DNA of 64,000 bases. It comes from Paratinospora sagittata. Taxonomy: Eukaryota; Streptophyta; Magnoliopsida; Ranunculales; Menispermaceae. Position 1 is the first letter of the stretch, and each line of letters begins with the position of its first letter. The notes under the pieces were generated by a model. That model was not told the origin of the DNA, did no database searches, and saw only the letters and a program-made list of their open reading frames with translations. The stretch spans positions 283,501 to 347,500 of the forward strand of contig CM069613.1 in NCBI GenBank assembly GCA_035771175.1. Direction: 5' to 3'. The translations under genes were made by a program, and so were the position numbers. Below, piece after piece: positions 13,501 to 24,400 of this stretch.

Positions 13501-14192
13501 AGAGTCGACAGAGGATCGTGGCATTCGTTCATGAAAAGCCAAATGTGGCTAATAAAATCATCCCAAGCATTGCTAATGTGGCTACTAAGCTATTTCTTTG
13601 GAAAGCTCCTACTGAGATGGGAAATTCTCTGATAAAGCTGCTAGTACCAGGTGCACTCATATTAGCCAAAGTTGAAAAGAAGGAAATGGTAGAGAGATTC
13701 GGCATGGCGCTCACTGAACCTCCGTAATATCTAGCAAGTCGAGTCTTACGTTGGTCATATAGAACACCAACACATGGAAAAAGGCTTGAGGAATCGGTCC
13801 ATGGCTTGACATCAGTGGAATGCTACCTCCAATTCCTTGTATGTTCGATAGAGCCATGGCACACAGATTTGTAGCGTGTGTTATGTTATTTACTAAACTA
13901 TTGCCTGCATAGATTCTATTTTCCGGTTTCAAAAAAGAAAAACAGATTTTCCTTTTCTTCCCTTGGTATTATACCATCTCTTGTGACTATTCTTGAAACT
14001 TAATAGATTTTCAACTCTTGTTTTCAGTTTTGCTAGAGTTATTCGCATGAGATTTCAGGCTTGAGTTAACGCTATTTTGTTCAGTTTTTAGCCTTTTTTT
14101 TTTTTTTTTCATGACAGGATGCACCTGAGAAAACCACAAAGGAAACTGCCACAAAGAAATCAAAGGCAGGTGGTGGGAGGAAGAAGAAGTAG
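1581..14192 (+). CDS. FEN1: Flap endonuclease 1 (FEN1), 17 exons
   Basis: Exons: 1581-1592, 1712-1828, 1927-1985, 2095-2154, 2244-2297, 2383-2431, 2540-2587, 2698-2763, 2894-2944, 3030-3149, 3227-3311, 11199-11280, 12161-12275, 12369-12425, 12515-12561, 12637-12691, 14118-14192. They join in frame to 383 aa, the usual plant FEN1 length. FEN1 is the nuclear structure-specific nuclease that removes 5' flaps in Okazaki fragment maturation and long-patch base excision repair. Visible motifs: [15 protein letters not shown] start; metal-binding acidic residues in [30 protein letters not shown] and GCDYCDS; helix-hairpin-helix entry [14 protein letters not shown]-binding PIP box QGRLESFF at residues 339-346; Lys-rich tail. 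Exon 1 codes only MGIK. Introns 9 and 14 use GC donors. Intron 11 is 7.9 kb because a LINE landed in it. The reading frame is intact, so the gene should work. Confidence 0.95.
2945..3029 (+). other. GC-AG intron 9 of FEN1
   Basis: The exon ends AGT GGG AAG (2944) and the intron starts GCATGC, ending TTTAG at 3029. Only this junction gives the conserved [12 protein letters not shown]. The nearest GT downstream would shift the frame. Confidence 0.8.
3312..4307. other. FEN1 intron 11, part left of the LINE
   Basis: AT-rich intron sequence with no gene. It contains a (CTT)n microsatellite of about 17 units at roughly 3477-3529, followed by T-rich runs. Confidence 0.7.
4308..4320. repeat. Target-site duplication, left copy (LINE in FEN1 intron)
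   Basis: CATTATGCGCAAT matches CATTATGTGCAAT at 10524-10536 with one mismatch. The two copies flank the poly-A end and the 5' end of the LINE exactly. Confidence 0.75.
4405..8024 (-). pseudogene. LINE ORF2: endonuclease, reverse transcriptase, zf-RVT, broken
   Basis: The endonuclease starts [14 protein letters not shown] at about 8015 with PDIVALQE; later motifs GGDFNVV, TWSNN, RLD and SDHW lie in 7647-7339. The linker is at 7311-6997. The RT is open from 6735 to 5209 with [30 protein letters not shown]. The catalytic box, normally (F/Y)ADD, reads YAED at 6001-6012. The zf-RVT domain (CVLC...HLFKEC) is at 5112-4405, ending just before the poly-A tail. Frame changes split endonuclease, linker, RT and zf-RVT. 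The altered metal-binding Asp by itself would inactivate the polymerase. Confidence 0.85.
8052..10506 (-). pseudogene. LINE ORF1 (gag-like, DUF4283-type), broken
   Basis: Open stretches at 10506-9406, 9373-9137, 9152-8964 and 8789-8052 lie in succession in different frames. The first begins with Met close to the element's 5' end, as expected for ORF1. The stretch at 9373-9137 contains [14 protein letters not shown] and CGGML, resembling the DUF4283 nucleic-acid-binding domain of plant LINE ORF1 proteins. The last stretch is Ser/Pro-rich, low complexity. At least three frame changes separate the pieces. Assignment rests on position plus the DUF4283-like pattern. Confidence 0.65.
10524..10536. 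repeat. Target-site duplication, right copy (LINE in FEN1 intron)
   Basis: CATTATGTGCAAT, one mismatch to the left copy at 4308-4320. Confidence 0.75.
10537..11198. other. FEN1 intron 11, part right of the LINE
   Basis: AT-rich intron sequence without gene or clear repeat, ending in the ACTCAG acceptor of exon 12. Confidence 0.7.
11281..12160. other. FEN1 intron 12
   Basis: 880 bp of AT-rich intron. Nothing recognisable is seen; the short open frames on both strands have no family signal. Confidence 0.65.
12426..12514 (+). other. GC-AG intron 14 of FEN1
   Basis: Exon 14 ends ACAAAG (12425) and the intron begins GCATGC, the same donor as intron 9. This gives the conserved [16 protein letters not shown] 18 nt downstream (12444) would insert six residues in frame, so it is a possible but poorer alternative. 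Confidence 0.72.
13310..13545 (+). pseudogene. ycf1: Plastid ycf1 (TIC214)-like fragment in FEN1 intron 16
   Basis: Translating this stretch gives [16 protein letters not shown], then [16 protein letters not shown], then, past an in-frame stop, [14 protein letters not shown] and KAK. This order (KKVPRW-YKL, acidic Glu run, EDHxIRSRKAKR) is what I know from the C-terminal part of plastid ycf1. In-frame stops (TGA after KEQE and in the IRS*KAK run) show it is not functional. It is therefore read as a nuclear plastid DNA insertion. Similarity may begin earlier, near 13156, but that part I could not match. A plastome search would settle extent and source. Confidence 0.6.
13546..14117. other. FEN1 intron 16, remainder, with an unrecognised open stretch
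   Basis: Immediately after the ycf1-like piece, about 60 codons (13548-13724) stay open and look protein-like ([40 protein letters not shown]), followed by a stop and further protein-like residues in the same frame ([20 protein letters not shown]). I do not recognise the family. It may be another captured pseudogene fragment. The rest is AT-rich intron ending in a poly-T run and the GACAG acceptor. Confidence 0.4.
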
Positions 14193-14361
14193 TTAACTAT
14201 TAAGTTGTAAATGACTTTGGAGCATTGACCCACTGGAATTTCTACTCTGAACAGGTTAGAGTGCTTTGAAGAACTCTCTTATCCATTTGTTTGTTGATAT
14301 GCTTCTATAAGAATTAACTAGAATACTATCATTGTCAAGTTAACTCTCCTAAGCAGCATCG

Positions 14362-15025
14362 TTTTTTTTTTTTTTTTGAGATGAAACAAGAAAAGGATAT
14401 TATTAAAACAACACCAAAACAAAATACAGAGGAAAGAGTACTAGAGGTACTCGGTCTAATTATGGCCCCAAAGACACCTACCACAACATCAGTTTTACAT
14501 ACATCTAGGCTAATTCCTATGTCAATAGGAAAAAGAATACCGTCCTTCAAATTTTGAGGAAGCAACCCAATTGCAAGCCATCCATCTAACATCATCCTAT
14601 AACCTACAACCCTCCTTCGACAGGCTCTTGAAGACTCTCCGATTCCACTATGGCCAAATTGACCAGAGTGTAACAGAAGCTGCAATTTTAACAATCTCCT
14701 TGTCATTTTTGGAGAGCTGTGAGAGGTGCATCAAAGACAAACTGTACTGCAAAATGGCCTTCAAGGAAAACTTCCCACTTTTTGCCAAATGCCTCTTGCA
14801 AAAGGGCAAGAGATGAATAGGTGATCAACTGATTCTCTATCCTGCAAACAAAAGGCCAGCAGGGTTTTTTTTTTTTTTTTTTTGGGCGGCGGGGGGGGGG
14901 GGGGGGGGGGGGGGGTGAACAAACCGAGAGATATCTCTGCTACAGTACATCAGAAGTATTAAGGTTCCTATGAGCAAGTAGCCAACCAAATACCTTGACC
15001 TTGGAAGGGATCAATTTTTGAAGGT
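14362..15025 (-). mobile_element. 5'-truncated LINE tail interrupted by homopolymers
   Basis: The poly-A tail reads as T15 at 14362-14376. Upstream of it on the minus strand, broken frames show zf-RVT features: SVDHLFISCPFA (about 14840-14790) and, near 15020-14960, KVKVFGWLLAHRNLNTSDVL. The 3' end resembles those of the other LINE tails at 57561 and 59452. A T19-GGGCGGC-G25 block splits the zf-RVT region. Confidence 0.7.
14865..14915. repeat. T19 / G25 homopolymer block
   Basis: T19 at 14865-14883, then GGGCGGC, then 25 consecutive G at 14891-14915. The G run can form a G-quadruplex. Such long homopolymers are often sequencing or assembly errors. Confidence 0.8.
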
Positions 15026-16009
15026 TGATGTTTTGCAATAAATTATCATTTACATTTTACACACAAAGTGAAGCATGTCACTTGTCATTGTTATGCTAAC
15101 TTAGAGCTCATGGTGCGGTTGCCCAATACAAGGATAAAAGATTGAAAGTAGCGTGCAATTTGGATATCTGTTTGGGCAGTGACTTTTCTAATAATCAAAT
15201 TGGCTGAGAAATGCTGCATTCTGTTATAGGAGGTCAAATATCGGTAGAAATGGTTACGTGGATGGTTCCATGATATAAGTTTAGGGTTTGTTTGATTGGC
15301 TTACATGCGTTACACGCATACTTAACATAAACAACCAAGTAGCCTGGCCTTCCAAAATTTATCTTTCCATGTCTATCTGCTCTTCCTTTTTTTGGTTTGT
15401 TTCTCTTCTCTGAACTAGCTTCTATTTCATATTAATGTGGGAGTACAATTAAACCTTCCACATAAGAGTCATAACCATTAGAAGCATGTGGACTTAAACC
15501 TTTATTTTGTTTACTTATTTATTTTTTGAAAAGAAGAAAGAAACAAAGAAATATCTGCTTAGCTTTGTGAAAGTGAGTAACTTTTCCAGTCTTGAACAGG
15601 TTGAAAGCTGCCTTTCATGGGCAACTTTGTGTTCCTCGTGAGTCTCCCAAAGCAAAGTTGCCTAATCTGCTGCATTTGGTTTCTTCACACACAATCACAC
15701 AGTTCAAGTGAAGTAGATTAAACAAGCGTATTTATGATTATCCCAATTTCAGTTTTGGCTAACCATGAAGTTTGATTCCAACAATGAGATCATACTGGCT
15801 TTTGAGTGAATCCATCTTCTAGGACTATCTTTTTGATATGCCTGATTACAGTTCTCTTTTAGTTGTTTTAACTCTGATCCTGTAAGCCTTACACTGTAAT
15901 TTTATTTGGTAGCACGCAAACATATGGATCTTTAAGCTTCTTCTTTTCAGATGTCTGCAAAAGATCTTTCTCCTTTTATAATTTTTTATTTTTTTATTTT
16001 TTTTTTCAG

Positions 16010-16046
<37 letters not shown>

Positions 16047-16106
16047 ATCAAAAGTTTGAAAATACTAAGCAGGGAAGATGCTAATTAATAGACTTACCGA
16101 CGGGAA
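15026..16106. other. Intergenic, AT-rich
   Basis: No gene is seen. A T-rich run followed by about 32 A (16010-16041) forms an A/T palindrome; it could be an old poly-A tail, but no retroposon body is recognisable in front of it. Confidence 0.6.
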
Positions 16107-17482
16107 TTTTGACTTGATTGTCACAAAAAAATATATATTTTTTTATAAATATCATCAAAATTTAAATAATGAACTTTTTTGTCATAATTTGATCATTCAG
16201 AGTCCAATCAGCAAAAACAGTGATGTGACGTGGACTTAGGAATGTTGATGAGACAGGTGAAGTTGAAAGACGTCTTTTTAACAGACGCCTTCTATACAAA
16301 AAAAATTGTATAGAAGACGTCTTTTGAAAAGACGTATTCTATACAAATTTTTTTTTTTTTTGTACTTGTGTCAATCATTCGAGCGGCACCACGGGATTAT
16401 TTTTTCACCTTACCACTTTCAACGTATCCCACGAAACTTAAAAGGCGATGGAACCTCGTTCTTATGTTCGGATTAATTTTTGAACATTCTTCTGAAATTC
16501 AAGTTATTAAGAAAAACTTAAGCTTTTAATAAATTGTTCAGCCTCATTGAGGTCAAACTATGGGATTTTTTTTCACCTGATCACTTTTAGCGCGTCTCAC
16601 TATTATCCCACAAACCCCCAGAGGCGACTGATCAGAGGATTAATAGTGAGTTATTATCAGAAAGAGAGACGGAACCCAATTCCCTCTTTAAAAAAAAAAA
16701 CTACTCATTTTCTTAATAACTTGAATTTTGAAGGAGGGTACAAAAATTAATTCGGGCATGGATACAGGGTTTCGTCGCCTTTTGAAGTTCATGGGACGCA
16801 CTGAAAGTGGTCAGGTGGAAAAAAAAAAATTTATGATTTGGCCTCGGTGAGGCCGAACAATTTACTAAAATGTTTTGGTTTTTTTTAATAATTTGAATTT
16901 CAGAGAGGGATCCAAAAATTCAACCGGGCATAGGAACTAGGTTTTGCCGCCTCCAGGGGTTCGTGGGAGGGTAGTGGGACGCGCTGAAAGTGATCAGGTG
17001 AAAAAAAATCCCGTGGTTTGGCCTCGGTGAGGCTGAACAGTTTACTAAAAGCTTCGATTTTTTTTTAATAATTTAAATTTCGGAGAGAGATACAAAAATC
17101 CAATCGGGCATGAGAATTGGGTTCCATCGCCTTTTAAGTTTCATGGGAGGGTAGTGGGACGCGCTGAAAGTGGTTAGGTAAAAAAATAACCCCGTGGTAC
17201 GGCTCGAATGATTGACACAAGTACAAAAAAAAAATTGTATAGAAGGCGTCTTTTCAAAAGACGTCTTCTATATAATTTTTATTTTTATTTTTTGTATAGA
17301 AGGTGTCTTTTAAAAAGACATCTTCTAACTTTATTGGCCCCATCAACATTTTTAAGTCTACGTAGTGTGACTGTTTCTGGTGATTGGCTTTAAATGATTA
17401 AATTATGACAAAATGGTCATTATTTAAATTTTAATAATATTTATAAATTTTTTTTTATTTTTGGGTGGCAATGAAGTCAAAA
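16107..17482. mobile_element. Foldback-type DNA transposon with long TIRs, non-autonomous
   Basis: About 1.38 kb. The left end TTTTGACTTGATTGTCAC is the inverse of the right end GTGGCAATGAAGTCAAAA (with mismatches), and similarity continues for about 200 bp inward through a GTCATAATTTGATCATT segment and nested AGACGTCTT palindromes (16268-16350, 17230-17325). The interior carries five copies of a ~160-180-bp module: two inverted (about 16378-16541 and 16542-16695) and three direct (about 16700-16855, 16856-17035, 17036-17215). No transposase is coded. Flanks GACGGGAA / GACGATAA may be a worn duplication. The superfamily (Mutator-like is my guess) is uncertain. Confidence 0.75.
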
Positions 17483-20400
17483 GACGATAAAGATGCAGTT
17501 ATGAGTTGAGGTGACAAATAGCATGTCAGAACAGTGAACCAAAGCCAGAGGGGTCCATTAATGGTGCCTCAATCCATGGGGAAAGTGATACATGGAAATG
17601 AAATTAGCTTTAAAAAAACATATCAAAAAGCAGTGTGAGTGAGACTGAGAGCAACCAAAGTATTGTAAGCTTTGAAAAGATTGGAGTCCAATTCAATGTA
17701 TAAAAGATAATGCCGGTTTGAGTAGGGTATATTGGTTTAATTTTCATAAAAGTTCATATCTCAACACCACAGTTTCCAATTTAGTGGCGTCACCAAGCCC
17801 AATGCTGCATGAACATGCATGCTTTATAGTTTTAATTTCTTTTACTTGTTAAACTACAAGTTCAATTGAGATGGTGATTGACTTGACTGCCATATTTGGT
17901 GATTAATATCTTCTTTCCCAGCAATGATTAATTGGGATTTTCCAAATTTACAAGTGTATGCCATATCAAATCATGAAAATGGTTTTGATCCCATTCATTC
18001 ATTGACTTAAATAATTTATACATACAGCTAATAGCCTTGCATCATCTTTAAATCTATTCTTTACATATCAATGTGAACAAAATATAATTTCCTCTTGCTT
18101 CTGCTTATTTAATTATACATGACTTGGGTATTTGCCAAAGCTTCAGAATCCTCCCTAGCTTTTACTCTTGAACAAAAAGAATTAAGTCGAAGCCACTGCC
18201 ACCCTTTCTTTTATTATTAATAACGATAGTAATCAACTGATGATACACCCACTTCACAAATCCATTATTTTATTATTTGAAGGATCTTATGGTTTTTTTA
18301 ACATACATCTTGTGTTTTTTAACATACAACATTGTCATCAAATCAAATCACATCGCATGTATATATGGGATCTTCAATATATTTATATGTATAGATTAGA
18401 TAGAGAAGGAGAAGGTAAAATATAATATATCATTAGCACGAGCAGTCTCGTATGCTCTCCTCGTCCATATTCCACAAACCATCAACCTCACCACCTAAGA
18501 CTAGAGACTAAAGACCAAAGAGGGACTTAAAAAAATAAAAGAGGAAGAGAAATTTTATTTAAATCGGGGTGAGTGTTCTAGAAATAAATGACAAGTGGGA
18601 TTGAAATTTTTATGGGGTGGTTTTCTTAATTTGTATTCTAATGGCCATTAATTTTGACTTGCAATTCAGGTCGTTCTACAACGTACTTATTGCTTACTTG
18701 CCAAAACAAAAATATATATATATACTAATTATATTATATTAATATATGTGTGTTTATTTGGTTGGAGATGAACATGAAGATGCCTCCTCCTCCTTGGTCT
18801 CACCCACTTCTTAATATATTTAAATATAAATGATTCTTTTTAGATTGTGCATGTAAAATGAATATATCCATCCATGGATGGACATGGAGGAGTAGATACC
18901 TTACCTTGCAAATTAAATAAATTAAAATAAAATAAAGAAGCTCAGCTAAAGTGGTAGTGGGCTGGTGGGTCTGGTAATCTGCTCCTCTTCCTTTAATTTT
19001 GATGACCCAAGCATGATATATGGTAGTATATAAAAGTGTTTGTTTTTGTGCTCTTTGAGTTAATTACATTAATTTACATGGATGCATGCAAAAGCCAACC
19101 ATCCCTTTCTACTGTACATTCCCATGAATATATATATATAACTATGTCATGGACATTGTTGTTAGTACTCTATGTGTAAGTAAAGCTTCATTTGATCATA
19201 TCTTTTAATATATTATTATTTCTCTTAATTCTTTACTTTCGCACCTAGCTGTTCAGATTCGATGACACGAAGAAAAATGTGGCCATCCCTCATCCACATT
19301 AATTAATTAAAACCATCTTAATTAGTTATCAGGAAAGTGGCCGTAACCTTTATTCACTCCATTCTCCATTTCCTAGTACACTTTTTTTTTTCTATTATTA
19401 GCAGTTTTGTATTTTTTTTTTATAAGAAATAGAAGTTTTTACAATTTTATATGTTATTAATTTGACAAAATTTATTGTCGTAATTATGTTCTTTATTTAA
19501 GTCGAAGACTAGTTGTATATTTAAAAAATATGAGTCTTTTTTTTATTATTACATAAAACAAAGTACCAAGAATCTAACATTAAAAAAAAAAAATCTTGAA
19601 TTCACCCAAGAATATTTAGTCAGATAATGATAATTTACAGGACACAAATTTCAATGACATCAAGTGGTCAAGAAGTCGAGGCAAAGTCAAAGTAGCCACA
19701 AATTGCCTTTACTTTTGGTACGTACCTATCATTTTCCACCACTTAAATTCTCATTTATATGGATGATTCAATGGTTCTTTCATATTTTATTCATCTAACA
19801 AAATTATTTATGAAAGAATCTATTTTAAATTTATGATTTTCTTTCCAAAAGATAGGGCATGCCGTCCATTTCATCTGTATCCATCTTCATAATAATGATG
19901 TTGAAACTTATAGCAGCAACTACTATTATTTATTAATAGGTTGAAAGGGAAAATAAAAAGATGTCGCATCGCAAGGCACAACTGAATAAAGATGAAATCG
20001 AATCGGGTCGGATCGGATCATATTTTTGTTTTCTATTGGATTGATTTAGGGTTCAAGTTGGCCCTCATTAAATAGTCTAATTTTTTTAAAATTTAATAAT
20101 TATTATTTAAATTTATATTAGTAATAAAATATGTTAAATTATTATATATTTAATTTATTAAATTATTATTTAAACTTTATAAAATGAATTTTTTTTTGAG
20201 AGAACTCATATATGTACAAGTTAAATTACTTTTAAATTTAACTTACGATAAGGATGATGAACTTTTATATATATATTTATATAAATTTTAAAAGATCTGG
20301 TCGGATAAGATTATTAAAAAATTAACTCGATCACATATCAATCAAATTTAATCTGAACCGATTTAAAATGATTGGATTTAGTGGAATTGGGTTGAATCTG

Positions 20401-20640
20401 GTCGCTTACGCTCGGGCAGCCACTCTGTTGCATTCATTATTTATTTATTTTTTAGAGTTGTGAAGAAAGAAAAAAAAGAAAACTGGAAGACGAGTGAAAT
20501 CCTTATGCCGCCAATCATTCAGGATAATCAAACCAAACCAACCCCATCTTATTTTTATTATGAACAGTTTTCAACTTTTCAACTTGTTGATTTTGATTTA
20601 TGTTTCTTTTTAATTTTTAATTTTTTTTACCCTCCCAAAC
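17483..20640. other. Long AT-rich intergenic region upstream of POL
   Basis: No coding region, RNA gene or intact element is visible. It probably contains distal regulatory sequence for POL. TATATA runs and AATTAATTAA tracts are frequent. A stretch at about 19978-20412, with GGTCGGATCGGATCA near one end and GGGTTGAATCTGGTCGC near the other, may be a MITE but its inverted repeat is not convincing. Confidence 0.55.
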
Positions 20641-21433
20641 CATTTGAAAACCCCGAGAAGAGAAAAGCAGACTTCTCTCTCTCTCTCTTCACTACCCTCG
20701 ATCATCATCATCATCATCGTCATCAGATCAAAAACCCCACCATTTCTCTTCTTTTATTTCTCTCTACTCATCATTCATCATCTTCTTCTTCTATGATTTC
20801 AGTAATCTTGTGTAATGGCAAGGTTACTTCTTCTTCTTCTTCTTCTTCTGCCCTCTTTTTTTCTCTTCAAATTTCACCTCTTCTTACCTTTAATCTGAGC
20901 TCGTTTTTTTTTTTTATTATATTTTTTTCTTTTTCCTAATCTGGGCATTGCTTTTTTTAACAAGCTCCGTTCGATTTCTTTGTTTTGGATGTTCCATTTC
21001 ATGTGTTGCTTTAGATCTGTTGTTTGCTGGGGTTCCTGATCCTGAGCTTCATACAGGATTTTAGATCACTCAACAGGTTAGTTCAAGCTTCAAGGGTTTT
21101 ATTTATTCATTCATTTATTTAATTTTTTCGAAGTTAATGTCAGAATCTATTAGATGCTTGTGAAATTAGAGATGGGCGTCTTTATTTGATTGGATTCTTT
21201 AATTCATCTATTTTATTTATTTATTTATTTTTGGTTTTTTTTTTTAATGATATGATGATGATTACAGTGTGATATACTGATGATGCATAGTCACCAGACA
21301 ACAAACGAGGGTGAGGGATTTCTTGGGTATTCACGATTTCCTTTGGGCTCATTTCTTCTGTACCTTCTCATGGTACAGAGTCGTAAGACCCTTCCATTCC
21401 CAAAATATCATCCTATTTAGTGGTAGTTGGTTC
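20641..21433 (+). promoter_or_regulatory. POL 5' leader with CT-rich tract and probable leader intron
   Basis: CT-, TCA- and CTT-type microsatellites (about 20670-20850) are typical of plant 5' UTRs near the transcription start. A good donor CAACAG|GTTAGT at 21077 and an acceptor GATTACAG ending at 21267 suggest a 190-bp leader intron (21077-21267). A 45-codon uORF follows. Transcript ends are inferred only. Confidence 0.5.
21283..21420 (+). CDS. Upstream ORF in the POL leader, 45 aa
   Basis: ATG at 21283, stop TAG at 21418-21420, only 13 nt before the POL start codon and in a different frame. It starts [12 protein letters not shown] and contains a hydrophobic stretch [13 protein letters not shown]. 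It lies wholly in the exon after the presumed leader intron. uORFs this long and this close can lower main-ORF translation or, if conserved, sense metabolites. I have no family match; function is open. Confidence 0.4.
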   Translation: MHSHQTTNEGEGFLGYSRFPLGSFLLYLLMVQSRKTLPFPKYHPI

Positions 21434-24400
21434 ATGGGGAACAGCACATCTCGTGTTGTTGGCTGCTTTGTGCCCCTGGGTAATGACAAAAATGGGGTGG
21501 ATTTGGATTTCTTAGAGCCACTTGATGAAGGACTAGGTCATTCCTTCTGTTACGTTAGGCCCGATATTCTCGAATCTCCTGCCATAACGCCATCCAACTC
21601 TGAGAGGTTCACCGTTGATTCGAGCACCTTTGATTCAGAAACCTTAAGCGGGTCATTCCGGCATGAGACGGTCGAAGATGTTCCGGCTTTGCAGAGACCC
21701 TTCAAGAATTTCCCTGAAACATCGTTTAAAACCATATCAGGCGCTTCAGTTAGTGCCAATGCCTCCACCATTCGGACTGGAAACCAGAGTGCATTCTTGG
21801 CAAATGAGTCCCAAGAGCCCGCTGCGACATTTGAGAGCACTTCTTCGTTTGCTGCAATACCTCTTCAGCCATTGCCCAATGGCTCTGGACCTCTGAATGG
21901 ATTCATGTCGGGGCCATTGGAGATAAGATTTGCTTCAGGGCCGTTGGAAAAGGGCGGTGGGTTTATGTCTGGGCCAATTGAAAAGGGTACCTTCATGTCA
22001 GGTCCTCTAGATAGAACAGATAAGACCAACTTCTCAGCTCCGCTCACGTATGGTCGTAGAAGGCCAGGTTTTGGTCGTTTCGTGAGGAGTGTGAGTGGAC
22101 CTGTAAAAGGCGTCTTGACTAGAACCTTCTCAAGACATTCAGTGGGATCTGGTTGGATGCAACGGCTTCTCTTGCATCCAGTGACACAGGTTATGTGGCG
22201 ACCAAAGGCGCCAAAGTTCCAGCCAGAAGCCCCCCGGAACTGTTTTGAAGTGGATTCCTCTGAAGGTGGGGAGTATAGGAATACACACAACTTGCAATGG
22301 GCTCATGGAAAGGCCGGAGAAGACAGGGTTCATGTTGTGTTGTCTGAAGAACAGGGATGGTTGTTTGTTGGGATATATGATGGGTTTAGTGGTCCTGATG
22401 CACCTGATTTTCTCTTGAGCAATCTTTATAAAGCCATAGATAAGGAATTGGAAGGGATACTTTGGGACTATGAGGACAAGTCTGTAAATGGCCCGCCAAA
22501 ATCTGAGCTTCTTGAGAGCAAGAATGATGAAGCATCTTCCATCTGTGGAGAAAACCACGTACTGGATTCTCAACCAAGTGAAGATGTTTCTATCGGTGGT
22601 GCAGCAGAACTCCTTGATGTTCAAACTCAAGCAGCTGAGGGATCTCATCCTGAGATAGTTGAAGAAAAAAATGAAGTAACAGAAAAGGCTGGGTTGCAAG
22701 AAGCTATTGGAAATGTTGAAGAAATAAGCACAAAACCCAGGGTTTTAGGAACAGATGCTTATCATGCCACAACTGCAAATTTGGCAGGACAAGGAAGGAA
22801 GAGCAAGCGATTGTATGAGCTACTTCAAATGGAACGCTTGGAACTACAAGATTCTTCATTGTCAGAAGTTGGACATGTTGCATGTGAGATGGAGTCCAGG
22901 ACAGATAGCTTTAGTTCCAGAAAAACCTTACCAGAAGCTGAGCTTATGTCATGCCCAGTGAACCCTGCAGACAGCTATAGCTGCCAGGTTGAAGATGTCA
23001 ACGCTGTGCGAGAGGATGGATGTGCTTCTGGAATGGAGCATAAACAGGGCAATGCAGCTTACTTTTCAGATTCAGCACATAAGCAGAGTACAAGGAGGTT
23101 TCTCATTGGGTCAAAGCTTAGAAAAATGTATATAAAGCAGAAATCTTTGCGCAAAAAGCTGTTTCCTTGGAGTTATGATTGGCATCGGGAAGAGACCCAT
23201 GCTAAGGAGCAGATAGTGGAGCCATTGGGACCCATTAGGAGATGCAAATCAGGACCTGTTGATCATGATGCAGTTTTGAGAGCAATGGCTCAAGCGCTTG
23301 ACACCACTGAGAAAGCATACATGGATATGGCGGAAAAGATGCTTGACAGAAATCCTGAGCTATCTTTAATGGGTTCCTGTGTTCTAGTGATGTTAATGAA
23401 AGATCAAGATGTGTATGTCATGAACCTTGGAGACAGCCGTGTCATCTTGGCACAAGAGAGATTGAATGATCGACTTATAAACTCAAAAATGACAAAGGAT
23501 GATTTGAGACATCGAAACAGGTCCAGGGAGTCACTTATACGAATGGAGCTGGGCAGGATATCAGAGGAATCTCCAATGCATAATCATAGCAGTGGGGTTA
23601 ACAATACTAACAAGGAACGAGAAATATCTATCTGTGGATTAAAGATGAGGGCTGTTCAACTTTCCACTGATCACAGTACTGATGTTGAGGAGGTATGTAC
23701 TAACTGTTTCATATACTCAAACAACTGACTCCTGTTATTTTTTCACAATGTTTCTGTTGTGTAGGGTCTGATTAATTGATTGCTGTTCTGAACAGACTGA
23801 ACTTTAATTATTTGGCTTTTACCAATAATCAATAGTGAATTTAGAATCATAATCAATGCTATGTTTTTTTTTTTTTAAATGTAAACTTGCTGTTTACTCC
23901 TCTACCTTTTTTAATGGCATCAATGCATATCATTGTCTTTGAACTGTTATATGATATACAGAACATAGTTGTTGAGGCTCTCCTTGAGATTAGGCGCCCT
24001 GCGCACCTCAATAGGCACCCTACTCAAGTGAGTGCTTAGGTTTGGGTGCATTTGGGCGCAAATGCACTGTTGACAATTGCTTTAGTTACACAGACTTTTT
24101 ATGTGCCTAGATTTGTAGGACTCTTTCCCTTTACGCTCACATGGTCCAATTGAATAATTTTGACTTGATATTTAGAAGGGACTTTAGGCAGCTCCTGGCA
24201 TCAGAGGTTTCTTAAAATTTAACCTTGGAACTTTTAAACAATTGATCATAATTACAACTTATATTTTAATTCTACTAAAATCATTTTAAGTGTATAATGT
24301 TCTGATTTATGCATTTTTTATTTGTAGTTGAACTTGAATGGCTATATATTTTTGGGTTATAACTTGTAATGTCAAATTTGTTGTAAGTCTTAATATAATT

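Noticed and set aside
17208..17393. 61-codon open frame at the foldback element
   Set aside because: It translates the AGACGTC palindromes (RRRLFKRRLLYNF) and is not a gene.
20460..20939. 159-codon plus-strand open frame before POL
   Set aside because: Low-complexity translation of CT-, TCA- and CTT-rich leader sequence; no domain.
21311..21433. N-terminal extension of POL by 41 residues
   Set aside because: The family start MGNSTS with its myristoylation Gly is at 21434; the extension has no conserved features and overlaps the uORF.
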